From Ilex aquifolium (taxonomy: Eukaryota; Streptophyta; Magnoliopsida; Aquifoliales; Aquifoliaceae), in the NCBI GenBank assembly GCA_951799425.1, contig OX637410.1, positions 1 through 64,000 on the forward strand: 64,000 nucleotides of DNA. Reading direction: 5' to 3'. The notes beneath the pieces were generated by a model, which worked only from the letters and a program-made list of their open reading frames with translations, was not told the DNA's origin and made no database searches. A program made the translations under genes and the position numbers. Positions 34,604 to 46,429 of this stretch are shown piece by piece (the stretch's first letter is position 1; each line of letters begins with the position of its first letter).

Positions 34604-36845
34604 TGTAACACCCCGAATTTTCTTTTGTATATTTATAGAGATATATATATATAGTAAATAATATTTGTAAAGATGTAGATATATGTAGTGACATAAGAAT
34701 AAACCGTAGGAATAAATGCTATGGAGACAATTTGATTGGGAAGTTACGTGTCGAAGATGTTTAAACTTAGAAAGGGTGATTAGACAAGTTTCTAAAAGTT
34801 TGTAGGTCGAAAAACATTGGGAGTGGTAATATGGATGTATTGGAAGTTAGGAAGTGTCTCGGAGTTAAAATACACTTTAGCGAGAATTTGGGTAAAAAGG
34901 GGTATTGAACACCACTTAGTGTTTTGGCCATAACTTTTTATCCTTAAGTCCAATTGATCTGAAATTTTTACAGTAGATATTAGACATCTAGGGATACAAA
35001 AGTATGTCTCATGAAAATTTTCCAATTCGACCTCTAAATGGGTCAAAACTGCATTGGAAGTTGAAACAAAAATCTGGCAGTCAAACCGTACCGGTACGCG
35101 TACCGGTACGCCCGATAAAAACCAGCCCGATCCGACTGCGGGCCTTTCTCCATTTCTTCCACTATAAATACTTAAGGCCGACTATTTGAGCCCCATTTCA
35201 GCATTTTAAACCCTAGGCACCTTTAGAGAGAAAGAGAGGGAGAGAAGAACATCAAAGATAAGGAGAGATCCACCATTTTAGAAGATTAAAACCCTAGATT
35301 TCTAAGATTTCACTTCTCTACTCATTCTCTTTTCTTCCATTCTTCACCCACTCTCACCCAAATCTTTTGAAAACCCTAGGGAGGGGGAATTAAAAGGAAA
35401 AGAAAGGAAAGCAAGAAGGTCTTGAAGTTTGGGTATTTGGCTAAAACTCTTGAGCATTGAGGTAGGGGATTTCTTCTCTTTCTCTTACATTGATGTTAGG
35501 GTTAATAAATATGTATGTTTTGATTCTTAATGATATGTATTTTCTATGGCTCCATTGTTTCTTGATTCTTGTTCAATTGTTAACATGTTTTACACAAATC
35601 CCTTTTTTGGTTTGAAAAACCCTAGTTTTCAAGAGTGATGGGTTTTCCTCTTGAACTCTTCCTTTATTCTTGATTTCAAAATCATAGTGTTTTGTGTTGA
35701 GTAATAAAATGATATTGTTGTGATCTCTTACATTTTTCTTGGTTGGTTATTGAAAATGTCAAATGCTCAATTTGGGGATTTTTAAGATATAATTGTAAAT
35801 TGTGGAATTGGATTTGGTATTGTATCTCTTATGAGTGTGGGATGACCATGGGAGGCCTTTGACGAGATATCGTAGAGTGGGTAGACGTGTTGCTTGCTCC
35901 GTGTGGGTTGGCATTTCTCCTACCACTCGTAGTGGGGTTAGTGCTTTGGTAAGACTAAACCGCTATTGCTCACGGGTGCCGTGTAAGAGGGTTAGTATAC
36001 TAATACCTGGGTTGGATACGTCACTGCCATTGGTGTGGCATATGCCCTTCCTAAAGGATGGATATCTTTGATAAGATTTGTGTGGGTGTGTGTGGGTTAG
36101 ATATTACTCAATATGTCGATTCATGGGGTTTGCCTTACATCATGTTTGAGATACATATACATTTGATGGATTGTTGTATTATTGTGGAAAATGGTTTCCT
36201 ACAAGGACTTGTGGGAGTATGGGATTCCACAAGGTCTTGTGGGAAAATGGTTTATATTTTGGAAAAATGGATATGTATTAGATCTTGGTTCCTTTTACTA
36301 TTTATGTAAATTACTGTTGCTACTTAAACTTGAGATCCATTTTAAAATGTCCCTGTTTTACTTCAAAATGGTATATATGCTATTTGTGAAAATGAGACCA
36401 ACCGTTTTATATGTTTTTCTAAACCTTGTTTGAGTTTGGGAAGATTTTGCTACAGAGTTTCGTGCTCATCCCCTACAAATTACATTTTTCAGATTTGGTG
36501 CTAGAGGAGGATCTCGGCATCGACGAGTCAGGGCATTGGGAGGCTCCACTCGAGGGGAACTTAGATCCCGAGGTGGATATGTAGAGATGTTGCTTCTTTT
36601 GTACTAGACTAGGTTATTCTTTTGGATACTGTAAGGTCTAGCTTCTTTTGTTTATTCCGCTGTGCAACTTTAAATAAATTTTTGAGATGTAAATGCCATG
36701 GTTGGGCATATTCTTTTGGATAATGATGTAAATATTTTATGGATGATGAATGAAGTTTAATTTATTTATGGATGATATTAGTGCTCTCATGATGTAAATG
36801 GTTTTAGTATGTAATGCCGTCCAGGGTGTGTTTTGGGGCGTTACA
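34604..36845 (+). mobile_element. Solo LTR S2 (same family as S1), TSD GTTTG
   Basis: 2242 bases, from TGTAACACCCCG to GGGGCGTTACA, flanked by GTTTG at 34599-34603 and 36846-36850. It is homologous to S1 across its length, including the TATA region and the CTACAGAG..TCGTGCTCATCCCCTAC phrase. It lies on the plus strand inside the minus-strand Athila gag, splitting its frame. Confidence 0.92.
35087..35170 (+). promoter_or_regulatory. Two CGTACCGGTACG palindromes and TATA box in S2
   Basis: Two abutting 12-base palindromes CGTACCGGTACG at 35087-35098 and 35099-35110. TATA box TATAAATA at 35163-35170, 52 bases downstream. Confidence 0.85.
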
Positions 36846-37159
36846 GTTTGATTATGAAATGTAGCACAAATCTCCTCAAAGTCTCTAATATGCAAATAGG
36901 GATTTTCTGAATCCATGCCATGAAATTTTGGAAGTAATGCAATCATGCCAGGTTTAAAAATGAAATTCGTTGCATGCAATGGAAAAATGATGCATGAATG
37001 TGCAATATGACGAGCAGGTTGCAAATATTCACGCAAAGTCCGACCTTAATTAGCATTCAAATTATCGACATCATTCTCATCATGATTACTTATTTTGTCT
37101 GCAGGATCCTCATGTTCAGGAAAATTATTTCTCCTATTATTATTAGGATCTGCAGCCAT
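36846..37159 (-). pseudogene. gag: Athila-1 gag, N-terminal part
   Basis: From an ATG at 37159 the frame reads MAADPNNNRRNNFPEHEDP. After one stop codon it continues with LREYLQPARHIAHSC and LLPKFHGMDSENPYLHIRDFEEIC, the conserved start of Athila Gag. It breaks at the GTTTG target duplication of S2 in ..ATFHNQT, and the sequence after the solo LTR (VSVSTVRLKVFPFSLKEKAKTWL on the minus strand) continues it directly. A longer frame could start at 37267, but the family match begins near 37159. Confidence 0.75.
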
Positions 37160-37438
37160 TGTGTGAGATATAAGATTTGAATCAGATGAGTCAAATAGAT
37201 TTCCAAACAGAGTATCTAAGTCTTCTCTTATCAATCGTCCACTCAAATCACGACACCAAGAACTCATAAACTAAATAAAAATTAAAATTAAAAGCAAAGA
37301 ACTGAAAACTAATTAACAAGAATAATAAATAATAGCAAATAAAAAAAACAAAATGGAACGAAGTTACCGGATTTTTGAAGAATCATAAACCAAGAAACTC
37401 CTTAATGATGTTACAATGGTGCCTTTGTCTTCAACAGT

Positions 37439-37457
37439 TCCCTAGTAATTGTGCCAA
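37439..37457 (-). promoter_or_regulatory. Athila-1 primer-binding site (aspartate-tRNA type)
   Basis: The minus strand just after the 5' LTR reads TTGGCACAATTACTAGGGA. The known Athila primer site is complementary to aspartate tRNA, and this differs from it by C-to-T and G-to-A changes, as expected after methylation and deamination. Confidence 0.75.
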
Positions 37458-37462
37458 AAACT

Positions 37463-38642
37463 TGCTACAACTTCAAATATGTTAACCCAAGCGCAGGTTG
37501 TGCAATGTAATATAAACTCGGAAGACCGATGTCGAACCCTCAGGGAATAGAGAAAACAATAGTTACCACTTTAAAACAATTAACAATCTTATAACCAATT
37601 TTCTTAGAAAAGGTGTTTTAATTGATAAAATCGGAATAAATTACTTAAAATACTAAAGCACCGGGGACACCCTTTCAAATCCATACGGAAATTATTAAAG
37701 ACTCAGTTTCCATACTCAATCAAGAATCAAATTGTCAAGTGACTCCAGTCGGAAGATTTAGCAATAAAAATACAGAAACATCACTTTTTATACCCAAAGG
37801 GTTATTTAGAAAAATCAAAGAACTGCTCGCCAATTGTAAGCATTTGTTGTGCCCGGAGTCTACAACAAATCAAACTTTCCTAACAAACCAACTCCTGAAT
37901 CAACCACACAATCCTCTAGTTATATTATTATGTGAAATAATTTTAATCAACTTCAGCAGGAAATAACTAGTTATTTGTCTCGCAAGGAAATTCAAGTAAT
38001 CAATGTATAAGACACAATGAATCAAGAATTTTTACAGAGCAAAAACTTTACTAAGAAAACAAAAGTTGAATAAATAAAATATCACATACCATTAAATCAT
38101 AAAATCAATAACAACATCGTACATCATTGAAAAGTTCTCCCCTAGCTTTAGTCAAACTTCTTAGCCAGACATCATAAAACTCAACCAGAAAAAGAATAAA
38201 AAATAATGAAAAATTGATCCCCCTACATAACAATTATTCCCCCTTTTTTATATTTTCTTCATCAAGAAATCTAATCAAATTCCAACTCTCCCTCCAGAGT
38301 CCTCATTTTTCAGTAACACGCGTTCGGACGCAAGTCATCAACCGTCCGAACACAATTGACAGTGAACGCCAACCCTTGGAAATCTTTGCCTGACCATTTT
38401 GGAAACTCCGTCCGAACGCATGTAAATTCCCGTCTGGACGCACTTTCCAGCCAGTTCCTCTCAGCTTTCACTCATTTCCCTTATTATAGCTCCAATTCTA
38501 GATCAAATACCTGCAAAACAACACATTCCTTTCATTACTATAATAACATCAAATCTTTGAATAAACCAGTACATTTATCAATCCCTTGTATATGGATGAC
38601 TAAATTTACCTACTAAATTTATGCATTATCCACTACTAATCA
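37463..38642 (-). mobile_element. Athila-1 5' LTR
   Basis: 1180 bases, bounded by TGCTACAACTTC on the left and ACTAATCA on the right and followed by the ATGCC duplication. A palindrome array (GCGTTCGGACGC at 38320, CCGTCCGAAC at 38342 and later copies to 38442) corresponds to 25750-25873 in the other LTR. Confidence 0.92.
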
Positions 38643-39546
38643 ATGCCTCATTCATCACATACCTAAAGAAATCACAAATGAGCAATCTCACCAAAACCCA
38701 ATTCATGCAAGAATTGATTTTAACTCGTTCTCATACCCATTTTCACATTTCAACTACACTAGGTATGTGTCATACATGAGATTACATCTCCAACACCCTA
38801 CCCATTTAATATTTCAACCCTATGATGGAAATAAACCTAGTTAGGAAAGGAACCCTACCTCTTGAAGCATAATACACGTAATAGAAAACCCCAAATCACC
38901 CAACTCAAGCCTCAAAGCTTTGCTCCCAACAATCCCGCTCTTGGGATGTTGGTGAAACCCGTAATCTTTGGTATGTACTCGTAACTCTCGTCACGTAGTT
39001 TACTTTTTGTTCTTGGCCCGAAGCAATCTGAAGAACGAATCATCCTAAATCGCAAGGAGAAGCTTGGAGATTTTTTTTTCTCTCTTCTCTTTCTCTCTCT
39101 TTGTTTCCGGCTGTTGATGGGTGAAGAATGGGGAGAAAAATCTGATTTTTCTCCCCTTTTATACTCCTTTAATGCTTGGCCTAGATTCTGCCACACGTGC
39201 CTCTTTTGTTTGGTCCAATTTTGATCCTGAACCAATTAATCTCGTCCGGTGTTATGTTCAATATATTTTAGTTGAACTAACTTTAAATTATTTTCGTATT
39301 TCACCATCAAATCTAGACTACACTTATTTTAGTCGCACGAGGCCCAATCGAATCGTAATACGCAAAAAATTTGATTGTCTTGGAATTTGATGATAATTGA
39401 CTGGATAGCTAGATTTCGTAAGACGAATCCTATGGTGAGGTCCATTTCGTCATCCGAGTTCTAGAAAAATTTGGGTTTTTAACCCATACCGTAACGGCGA
39501 ATTACCATTTTGCACTTTCACATTAAAAGTTTTTATTTTCCCGGGT
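38643..39546 (-). mobile_element. Minus-strand Tekay 3' LTR, right part (C2)
   Basis: Continues the LTR broken at 22810, restarting with the target duplication ATGCC. It aligns with 3051-3456 and about 6306-6520 of C1. The LTR start should read CCCGGGTTTTACA on the plus strand but is CCCGGGTTCCCCC. About ten bases spanning the LTR edge and polypurine tract are missing. Confidence 0.85.
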
Positions 39547-42432
39547 TCCCCCTTAAAGGAATTTCGTCCCCGAAATTAAACAAACATCCATATATAACCA
39601 CATGCATATGAAACAAGTCATATAACATTCTATAATTATAACAACGCACCTCCATCCTCGAACAAGAATGGATAGGTAGCAAAGATAGTGTCATCACGCT
39701 CCCATGTTGCCTCCTCCACACCACGGTGTTGCCACAACACCTTCATCAGCCTCACGGTCTTGCCTCGCAAAACTTACTCTCGACTATCTATGATACGTAT
39801 CGGTCCCTCCTCGAAGGTCTCATCTGCATTAACCACTAGTTCACCCCAATCCACCACATGTGTAGGATCTGGAGTGTACTTACGGAGGATGAAGACATGG
39901 AACACTGCATGAAAACCCGATTAATTTGGCAGTAATGCCAACTGGTAAGCGACTGTGCCAAACCTCTGGAGCACCTCGAAGGGCCCAATATACCTTGGCG
40001 ACAACTTCCCCCGCTTCCCGAACCTGACTTCTCCCCTCTTAGGCATCACCTTCAAGAAGACGTGATCTCCAACCTCAAACTCCAGAGGTTGCAACTGCCT
40101 ATTAGCATAGCTCTTCTACCGGCTCTGAGTCGTAAGAAGGTGCTTCTATATCAAGTCCACCTTCTCCAAGGTGTCTCTGATCAAATTCAAACCCGTAGAG
40201 GGTCTTTCTCCAACCTATATCGAACAAACCAGAAAATGACATGACCTCCTATAAAGTGCCTCATAGGGTATCATTTGTATGTTCACCTGATAACTATTGT
40301 TGTAGGTGAACTCCACTAAGGGTAAGTGGTCTTCCTAGCTACCCTGGAGGTCAAGGACGCATGCCCGAAACCTGTCCTCCAAAATCTGGATGGTCCTCTC
40401 TGACTGACCATCCGTTTGAGGATGAAAAGTTGTGCTCATCATTAATTGTGTCCCCATAGCTAGCTAGAAACTTTCCCAAAAAATGGGCTATGAACCTGGG
40501 GTACCGATCAGATACTATAGATACAAGTACCCCGTGCAACTGGACTATCTCCTGTATATACAACAGACAAAATTCCTCCAATGTGAAGGTTATCGACATA
40601 GCCAAAAATTGTGCCGACTTCGTGAGCCGATCCACTATCACCCATCCACGTCGTGCCCACGCGAAGTCCGTGGTAAATGAGTCACAAAATCCATAATGAC
40701 GTATTCCTACTTCCACTCAGCCACCTCCAAAGGCTAGAGCAACCCTGCTGGTCTCTAGTGCTCCGCCTTGAACTGCTAACATGTGAGACACCTGCTAACG
40801 AAGTCTCCAATGTGCCTCTTCAACCCGCTCTAGTAGTACTGACGGCAAAGATCATGGTACATCTTTGTGCCACCTGGATGCATAACAAAGTGGGAGCAAT
40901 GAAACTCCTAGTGAATCTCCTCTCTCAGATCCGCAGACTGGGGAACCACAATACTTCCCTTGTACTAAAGACTACCATCTATGTGAATATCCCAGCCCTC
41001 GTCATATGTACCTGATTGTGCCTAATTCCATATTTATAATATCTCTGTGTCTTGCCCCTAGGACGCAATCACTCTGCTCAATAAGAAAAGTATAGCCACT
41101 AGACTCACCAAAGTTCCCTGAACTTGACCCCTGTAGTATAGCCCAAACTATCCCACAGTCTCAAGCATTCACCACTCCCGGGAAACTATACTAGCTAAGA
41201 CTCCCCACGACTTTCGACTGAGTGCATCAGCCACCACATTTGTCTTACCGGGATGGTAATACAAAGTGAAGTCATAGTCCTCCAGGTACTCCATCCACCT
41301 ATGCTGCCTCATATTGAGGTCCCGCTTAGTCAAGATGTACTTTAGACTATTGTGGCCCGAAAACACCTCAACCTGCTCTCCATATAGATAGTGGTGTCAT
41401 GCTTTCAAGGCAATAACAACGGCTGCCAACTCCATGTCATCTGTGGGGTAGTTCTGCTCGTGGCTCTTCAACTACCGATAATCATAAGCCACCACCCTCC
41501 CGGACTGCATCAACACACATCCAAGTCAATACTTTAAGGTATCACTCTATACTATATACCCCTGCCCCTCTTTGGTACAATAAAAATAGGAGCCATTGTA
41601 AGCCTGCTCTTCAACTCCTAGAATGCCCTCTCTCTCGAGTCATCCCACTGAAACTTGACCTCTTTCCTGGTCAACCTCGTCATTGGTGCGACTAGCCGTG
41701 AGAAGTCCTCTATGAACCTCCGATAATCTTCTGCCAATCACAAGAAACTACGTATCTCGAAGACTGATTTCGAACTCTCCCAACTCATGACTGCCTCAAC
41801 CTTCTCTGGGTCAACTAACACACCCGAAGTTGACACCACGTGTCCCAGAAACTTCACTTCCTTCTTCCAAAATTCACACTTGCTGAACTTGGCGTACAAC
41901 TGGTCTCTCAAGATCTGGAGAACAATCCTCAAGTGACCTTCATGCTCCTCCTCATACTTGGAGTAGATCAGAATGTCATCAACGAGGACTTCGGCGAACT
42001 AATCCAGATAGGGTTAGAACACCCTATGTATGAGATCCATGAATACCGCTGGGGCATTCGTCAATCCAAATGGCATAACTGTGAATTTGAAATGCCCATA
42101 CTTCATTCTAAATGTCATCTTAGGGATATTAGCCTCCCTAATCCTCAACTGATGGTATCCCATGCGTAGATCTATCTTGGAGTAGACCTGTGCCCCTCTA
42201 AGTGGATCAAGCATGTCATCAATTTGTGGCAATGAGTACCTATTCTTAATGGTGACCCAATTCAATTGTCGGTAGTCTATACAAAGTCTAAGGGTCTTGT
42301 CCTTCTTCTTAGCAAATAATACCGGAGCGCTCCAAGGTGAGGTACTCGATCTAATGAAACCCTGGTCCAACAATTCTTGCAACTGGACCTTGAGTTCTTG
42401 TAACTCCGCAGGTGTCATTCTATGTGGCGTCA
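39547..42432 (-). pseudogene. pol: Tekay gag-pol remnant (RT to chromodomain), minus strand
   Basis: Recognisable from right to left are the RT (42432-41738: [66 protein letters not shown]), RNase H (41366-41169: [27 protein letters not shown]), integrase (40716-40351: VDRLTKSAQFLAMSITFTLEEFC, SIVSDRYPRF) and C-terminal chromodomain-type sequence near 39700-39850. Many frameshifts and stops separate these. The 5' side is cut at codon ..MTPHRM by the Athila-3 LTR. Unlike the two plus-strand copies, the RT codon that is TGA there (13714, 21203) is a sense codon here. Confidence 0.87.
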
Positions 42433-44176
42433 TGCTTGATGTTTTATTATGTCGTGCATAATCTCCGAACATGAACCCTCAATGTGTATATGGCTTATGT
42501 GTGTGGGTGAGTGTCACTCTCACTCGGGTTCGATGTAAGAAATGGGAAAATGGGTGTGTGAAATGAAATGTGTGTGTGTGTGTGTGAACAAAAACGCTCC
42601 CTAAGCACAGAGAGACTTTCGGGTGTCGTGTTTTACTTGGAATAGGTATTCCATGGTCGTCTCCTCAAGGAAGGAAGGTGAATTGTCTGAAAGTGATTTT
42701 GTGAAAAATGAAAAGTATAAAATCTTTTGAGTTTGAGTTTTGGTGAATTGTGTTCTTGATGAAAATGAAATGGATCAAGTGTTGGCTAATCCAAAGAGGT
42801 CATTCCAATGGGAAGGCCAAATCAACTCAAGACCTTCCTCCAATGGTGCCTAGAGGTTTGATTGATTCGTAGGAAGCGAGGGACTAATATGGAGGTAAGG
42901 ATTCAAGCATATCCCATGAAAAGTCTATGGTGTATCAAGAACTCACAACCACGTCCACACTCAACCTAGTCAAACCAAATCATCGTACACTATGAGGAGG
43001 AATGAAAAAGAGTTGATTTAGCATACCCAAGAGGAATTCTCCCTTGGATTAGCCAACTTTAAGCTTAGCTACTCATATTTAATGCAAGAACATAAATAAA
43101 GAGGCATTGTGAAGAGATGAAGATTGGGACTTAAATTAATGCAAGAAAACATAAATTACAGAAAAGTGCATTTAATACCCATTTGAAGAACTTGAGATGA
43201 AAAACTTAAATACAACAATGGTAGAATCTAAGATACCCAACTAAACTTGTAATGTACTAGAAATGAATGAAATTAAAGACAATAAATGAAGCTTACAAGA
43301 GTATTCAAGACAATTACAAGTGAAAATGGGTAAAGGAAATGTAAAAATCTCACTTTTCTCTCTAAAAACTATGTCTTCTTCCTAGAGATTCTCTCTCTAT
43401 ATCTCTACAATGCTGAATAATGTCCAAGAATTCTTGCATTTTCGTCCATGGAGCTCCCTCTATGTGTGAGACAAACCTCCCATCCATAGGAGGCTGATTG
43501 GATGGCATTAGGCAGGCTAGGACAGGCCTAGCCTGCATCTCCCTGGCTTGCCTCTTCTCTCTCCTCCTGATTAATGCCATTGCCTCCAAAGTCCAACTTG
43601 AAGTGAGGGGAGGCTTGTATGTGTGTAAGAGGTGTCAGGGGACAAGTGGGAGAAGTGTAGGTGGGACCCCCAAATGGCAGAGCTTGAGTTGTAGGCTGTT
43701 TGGGCATTATGGGCAAAACCTTCCGGAAGGGTGATGCAAACCTTCCGAAAGGTTTGTGCAGGAACAATTGAAACAGCATTCCAATGAGCAAAACCTTCTG
43801 CAAGGTCGATGCAAACCTTCCGAAAGGTTCATTCCAGTAGACAAAACCTTCTGGAAGGTTTCGGCAATGAAAAGGCAGACCAAGTGTAAACCTTCCGGAA
43901 GGTTTATAGCCAAACCTTTCGGAAGGTTTTCATCCAAATTGCATTTTTCTTGGTTTCTTCACCTTCCAATCCTTCCTTTAAGCTATCTCCTCAACTTCAT
44001 TGACTTCTAACACTATGATGGGACCCAAACTCAAGCCATTTACATCTCTTCACCTACATTTACACAAAACTCCATTAAAGAGAAGATTAAACGTATTTCT
44101 CCCCAAATTCACAACAAAAGCAAGTATAAAAGGGCATAACAACATACAATATATGCAATATTTTGTGTTAATCACA
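42433..44176 (-). mobile_element. Athila-3 3' LTR
   Basis: 1744 bases, TGCTTGATG on the left to TTAATCACA on the right, followed by CCCCCCAA (polypurine tract on the minus strand). Left target bases are CGTCA (42428-42432). Its partner lies beyond the window. Homologous end to end to the solo LTR 49641-51468. A GT microsatellite lies near 42570-42585. Long open frames in it are chance. Confidence 0.88.
43718..43930. repeat. Array of 7 ACCTTCCGGAAGGT palindromes in Athila-3 LTR
   Basis: Seven copies, perfect or altered mainly at the central CG (CTGG, CCGA). One linker reads TTCATTCCAGTAGACAAAAC, the same as linkers in the Tekay solo LTR array at 60099-60500. The array lies in the presumed U3 region of the minus-strand LTR. 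Confidence 0.9.
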
Positions 44177-44184
44177 CCCCCCAA
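44177..44184 (-). promoter_or_regulatory. Athila-3 polypurine tract
   Basis: CCCCCCAA on the plus strand (TTGGGGGG on the minus strand), immediately before the 3' LTR. The identical tract lies at 53662-53669 in Athila-4. Confidence 0.85.
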
Positions 44185-44453
44185 TTTGAGCTTTGCTAAT
44201 CCCTAGCAAACATCATTTCAAACCAAAAGCTATAAACTAAAACAAAATCCATTCATACAAGTAAAATAGACTTGGGAAATGATAAAATGTAACAACTGTG
44301 GTATTTTCATTGATCATTCTCAAAAGTTCATTACAATGAGTTCGAGTTTCAAAACAAAACGGCCCAAAACCTAAAGACACTTCTACAAGGCCGACAGACT
44401 ACCCCTAACTATGTACAATCTGAACTCAAAAGAAACAAAACACACAAGTCATC

Positions 44454-45608
44454 CTAATCATCGTCCTCATCAAAGGCACCCTCCTCCTCGGACTCAGTCT
44501 CCTCATCCCCATCGTCGTCGTCCACCTCCACAGCGGTCGATGGTCCAGCTGGAGGCGACAGAGGTCCACCGGGAATGGGCTCACCCGGGAATGTATGCTG
44601 GAATAGTCGCGTCACCATTACCGACAGCACGTACATGGTCGACTTCAAGGCATCCATATGATGCGATATGGTGTGGGCTAGGGAAGGTGTAGGAGGTGCT
44701 GAAGAGGAGGGCCCTGCTACAGATGGCTCTGGCCCCGAGGGTCTAGGCCTCTCTCCCCCAATCCTGGTAGCCTTCCTGTTGCTGCTCGACTTCCCGATGG
44801 CTCCTATCTCCGGGGGAAGCAGAATGTCGTGAGCGTAGTGCTTCACCTTGGCGTGGTTGCACAGTCGTGTGACGAGGATGCCAAAGGGGAGATTCGCCTT
44901 CGACTTTGCTGCATTGGCGAACTCCCGCATCTCCTCAAAAATCAATAGTGCTACATCGATCGTCACCCCTGTCATGAATGCGTGGAGGAGGGCCAGCTTC
45001 TAGATGTTCGGGATCTTCTCTGAGCCCTGGGGCCTCAAATTGTAATGCAATACCTTATTCATTACCCCGTAGGCATGCTTGAGTCCCCCGACCAAAGTCG
45101 TCCCCTTAAATGTGGTCGGGTCCTCGTAAGTGAGCCTAACATAGTCAATGAGAGACCTACCCCCATCAACGTTGTGTAGGCAGACCGGGGTAGTCGGGGG
45201 ATGCCTCTCGTATCCCATCACAGTGGCAATTATGTCAGGGGTCACCTCAAAGGTCTTCCCCCTCACATTGGTCCTCAATCTACCACCGTCCTTGCCAAAC
45301 ACAGACAACTTCATGTAAAATTCACGACACATCCCCAAATTGTATCCCTTCACCTCAGCAAACCAAATATTCAACCCACGTGCCTCAATCACCCTCACAA
45401 CTTCATCATTGGGCCCAAGGGATACTTTATACACGTACCTCTCGCATGTGACATTCTTTTCCTCAATTCGTTGTCTACGTGCGTCGTGTTTTGCCTTAGT
45501 CCTCTTTTCCTCCCTATCTTGGCTGCTAGGACCTTCACCGCTCCTTTTGCGGGAGCTAGTGCCTGTAGGTGGTGGGGACTCGGGGCCCGTCCTCTTGGTG
45601 CGGGCCAT
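44454..45608 (-). pseudogene. Athila-3 ORF3, one in-frame stop
   Basis: From ATG 45608 the frame reads MARTKRTGPESPPPTG and a basic Arg/Lys-rich region. It continues with VRVIEARGLNIWFAEVKGYN, REFYMKLSVFG, GKTFEVTPDIIATVMGYERH, VGGLKHAYGVMNKVLHYNLRP, and (after a single TAG at 45000-45002) LPFGILVTRLCNHAKV. It ends in an acidic tail (DDDDGDEETESEEE). This is the plant 'putative transposon protein' type found downstream of pol in Athila elements. The first frame can extend to 45743 with a hydrophobic segment (LFWLILTLLGVGALLAL), so the start is uncertain. Only the one stop separates it from an intact 384-residue protein. It lies close to the 3' LTR, unlike in Athila-1 and -4. Confidence 0.8.
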
Positions 45609-45982
45609 GAGGGCCAACAGTGCCCCTACACCAAGGAGTGTCAAGATCAACCAAAATAGCCTCTCCCTAGGCTCAAAAACATCCATGGACATCCCATTCA
45701 TACGAGCCATGGCAAGGGAGTTTAGGGATTTGAAGAAGATCAAGAATGACTTGAGAAATTAGGGAAAATGTGAAGACCTAGGGTTTGTGGAGAACACCCA
45801 AAATTTTCGGCTAAAATAACTCAATAACCAAACTTAATCAAGAGAGAAGTGTGAATTTAGGGCTTTGGTGAAATGTTTTGGGGCTTGGGAGAGATTAGGA
45901 GGAGAGGAGAGAGCTTGGAATCTTGAGATTTGGGGGAAATGTGAAAGGTTTCTAAAAAAAAAAATCGAACTTAAAACTCTCA

Positions 45983-46150
45983 TTTTTAGGCTTCTGGGCA
46001 AGACCTTCCGGAAGGTTTTGCACACTACTGAGGTACCACTGTCCAGTAGGCAAAACCTTGCAGAAGGTTGATCAAAACCTTCCAGAAGGTTTTGCACACT
46101 AGACAGAACCTTCCGGAAGATTTTTAAACAAACCTTCTGGAAGGTTTTGC
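45983..46150. promoter_or_regulatory. ACCTTCCGGAAGGT array and TATA-like box upstream of Athila-3 ORF3
   Basis: Five copies of the palindrome (perfect at 46003; variants CTTGCAGAAGG, CCTTCCAGAAGG, CCTTCCGGAAGA and CCTTCTGGAAGG) run to 46150. A weak TATA-like TAAAAAT on the minus strand lies at 45983-45989, 13 bases from the first copy on the ORF3 side. The motif is the same as in this element's LTR (43718-43930). Confidence 0.75.
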
Positions 46151-46429
46151 CTTTACTGCAAAACCATTCCTTTGTTAAAAAATTTACATCCACTCTAACT
46201 TTCCTTAACTCCAAAATATTTCAACACCCTTTCTAGGACATCTAACCTACCAAAAACTTGAACCACACATATGAACCACAATTGATTGATCATGCCCAAA
46301 GTCATTTCCGAAATTGCAACATGATTATGATTTTGATGTTTTCAAACTACAAAACATGGATTTCTAATTTTAACTACCAAAATGAATACCCAAAATATGA
46401 AACATAGATTCAAATAACAAGGGTATTAC

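Larger units (their letters stand above)
22811..38642 (-). mobile_element. Athila-type LTR retrotransposon (Athila-1), with two nested solo LTRs
   Basis: A minus-strand element 15.8 kb long including 4.3 kb of nested LTRs. It starts TGCTACAACTTC and ends ACTAATCA on the plus strand, flanked by ATGCC on both sides. Reading from the right, it has a 5' LTR, an aspartate-tRNA-like primer site, gag, protease, RT, RNase H, integrase, a CCGG palindrome array with TATA box, a degenerate ORF3, about 1.8 kb of noncoding DNA and the 3' LTR. RT and integrase sequences ([34 protein letters not shown]) and the extra ORF after pol place it in Athila. All genes are broken. Confidence 0.93.
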
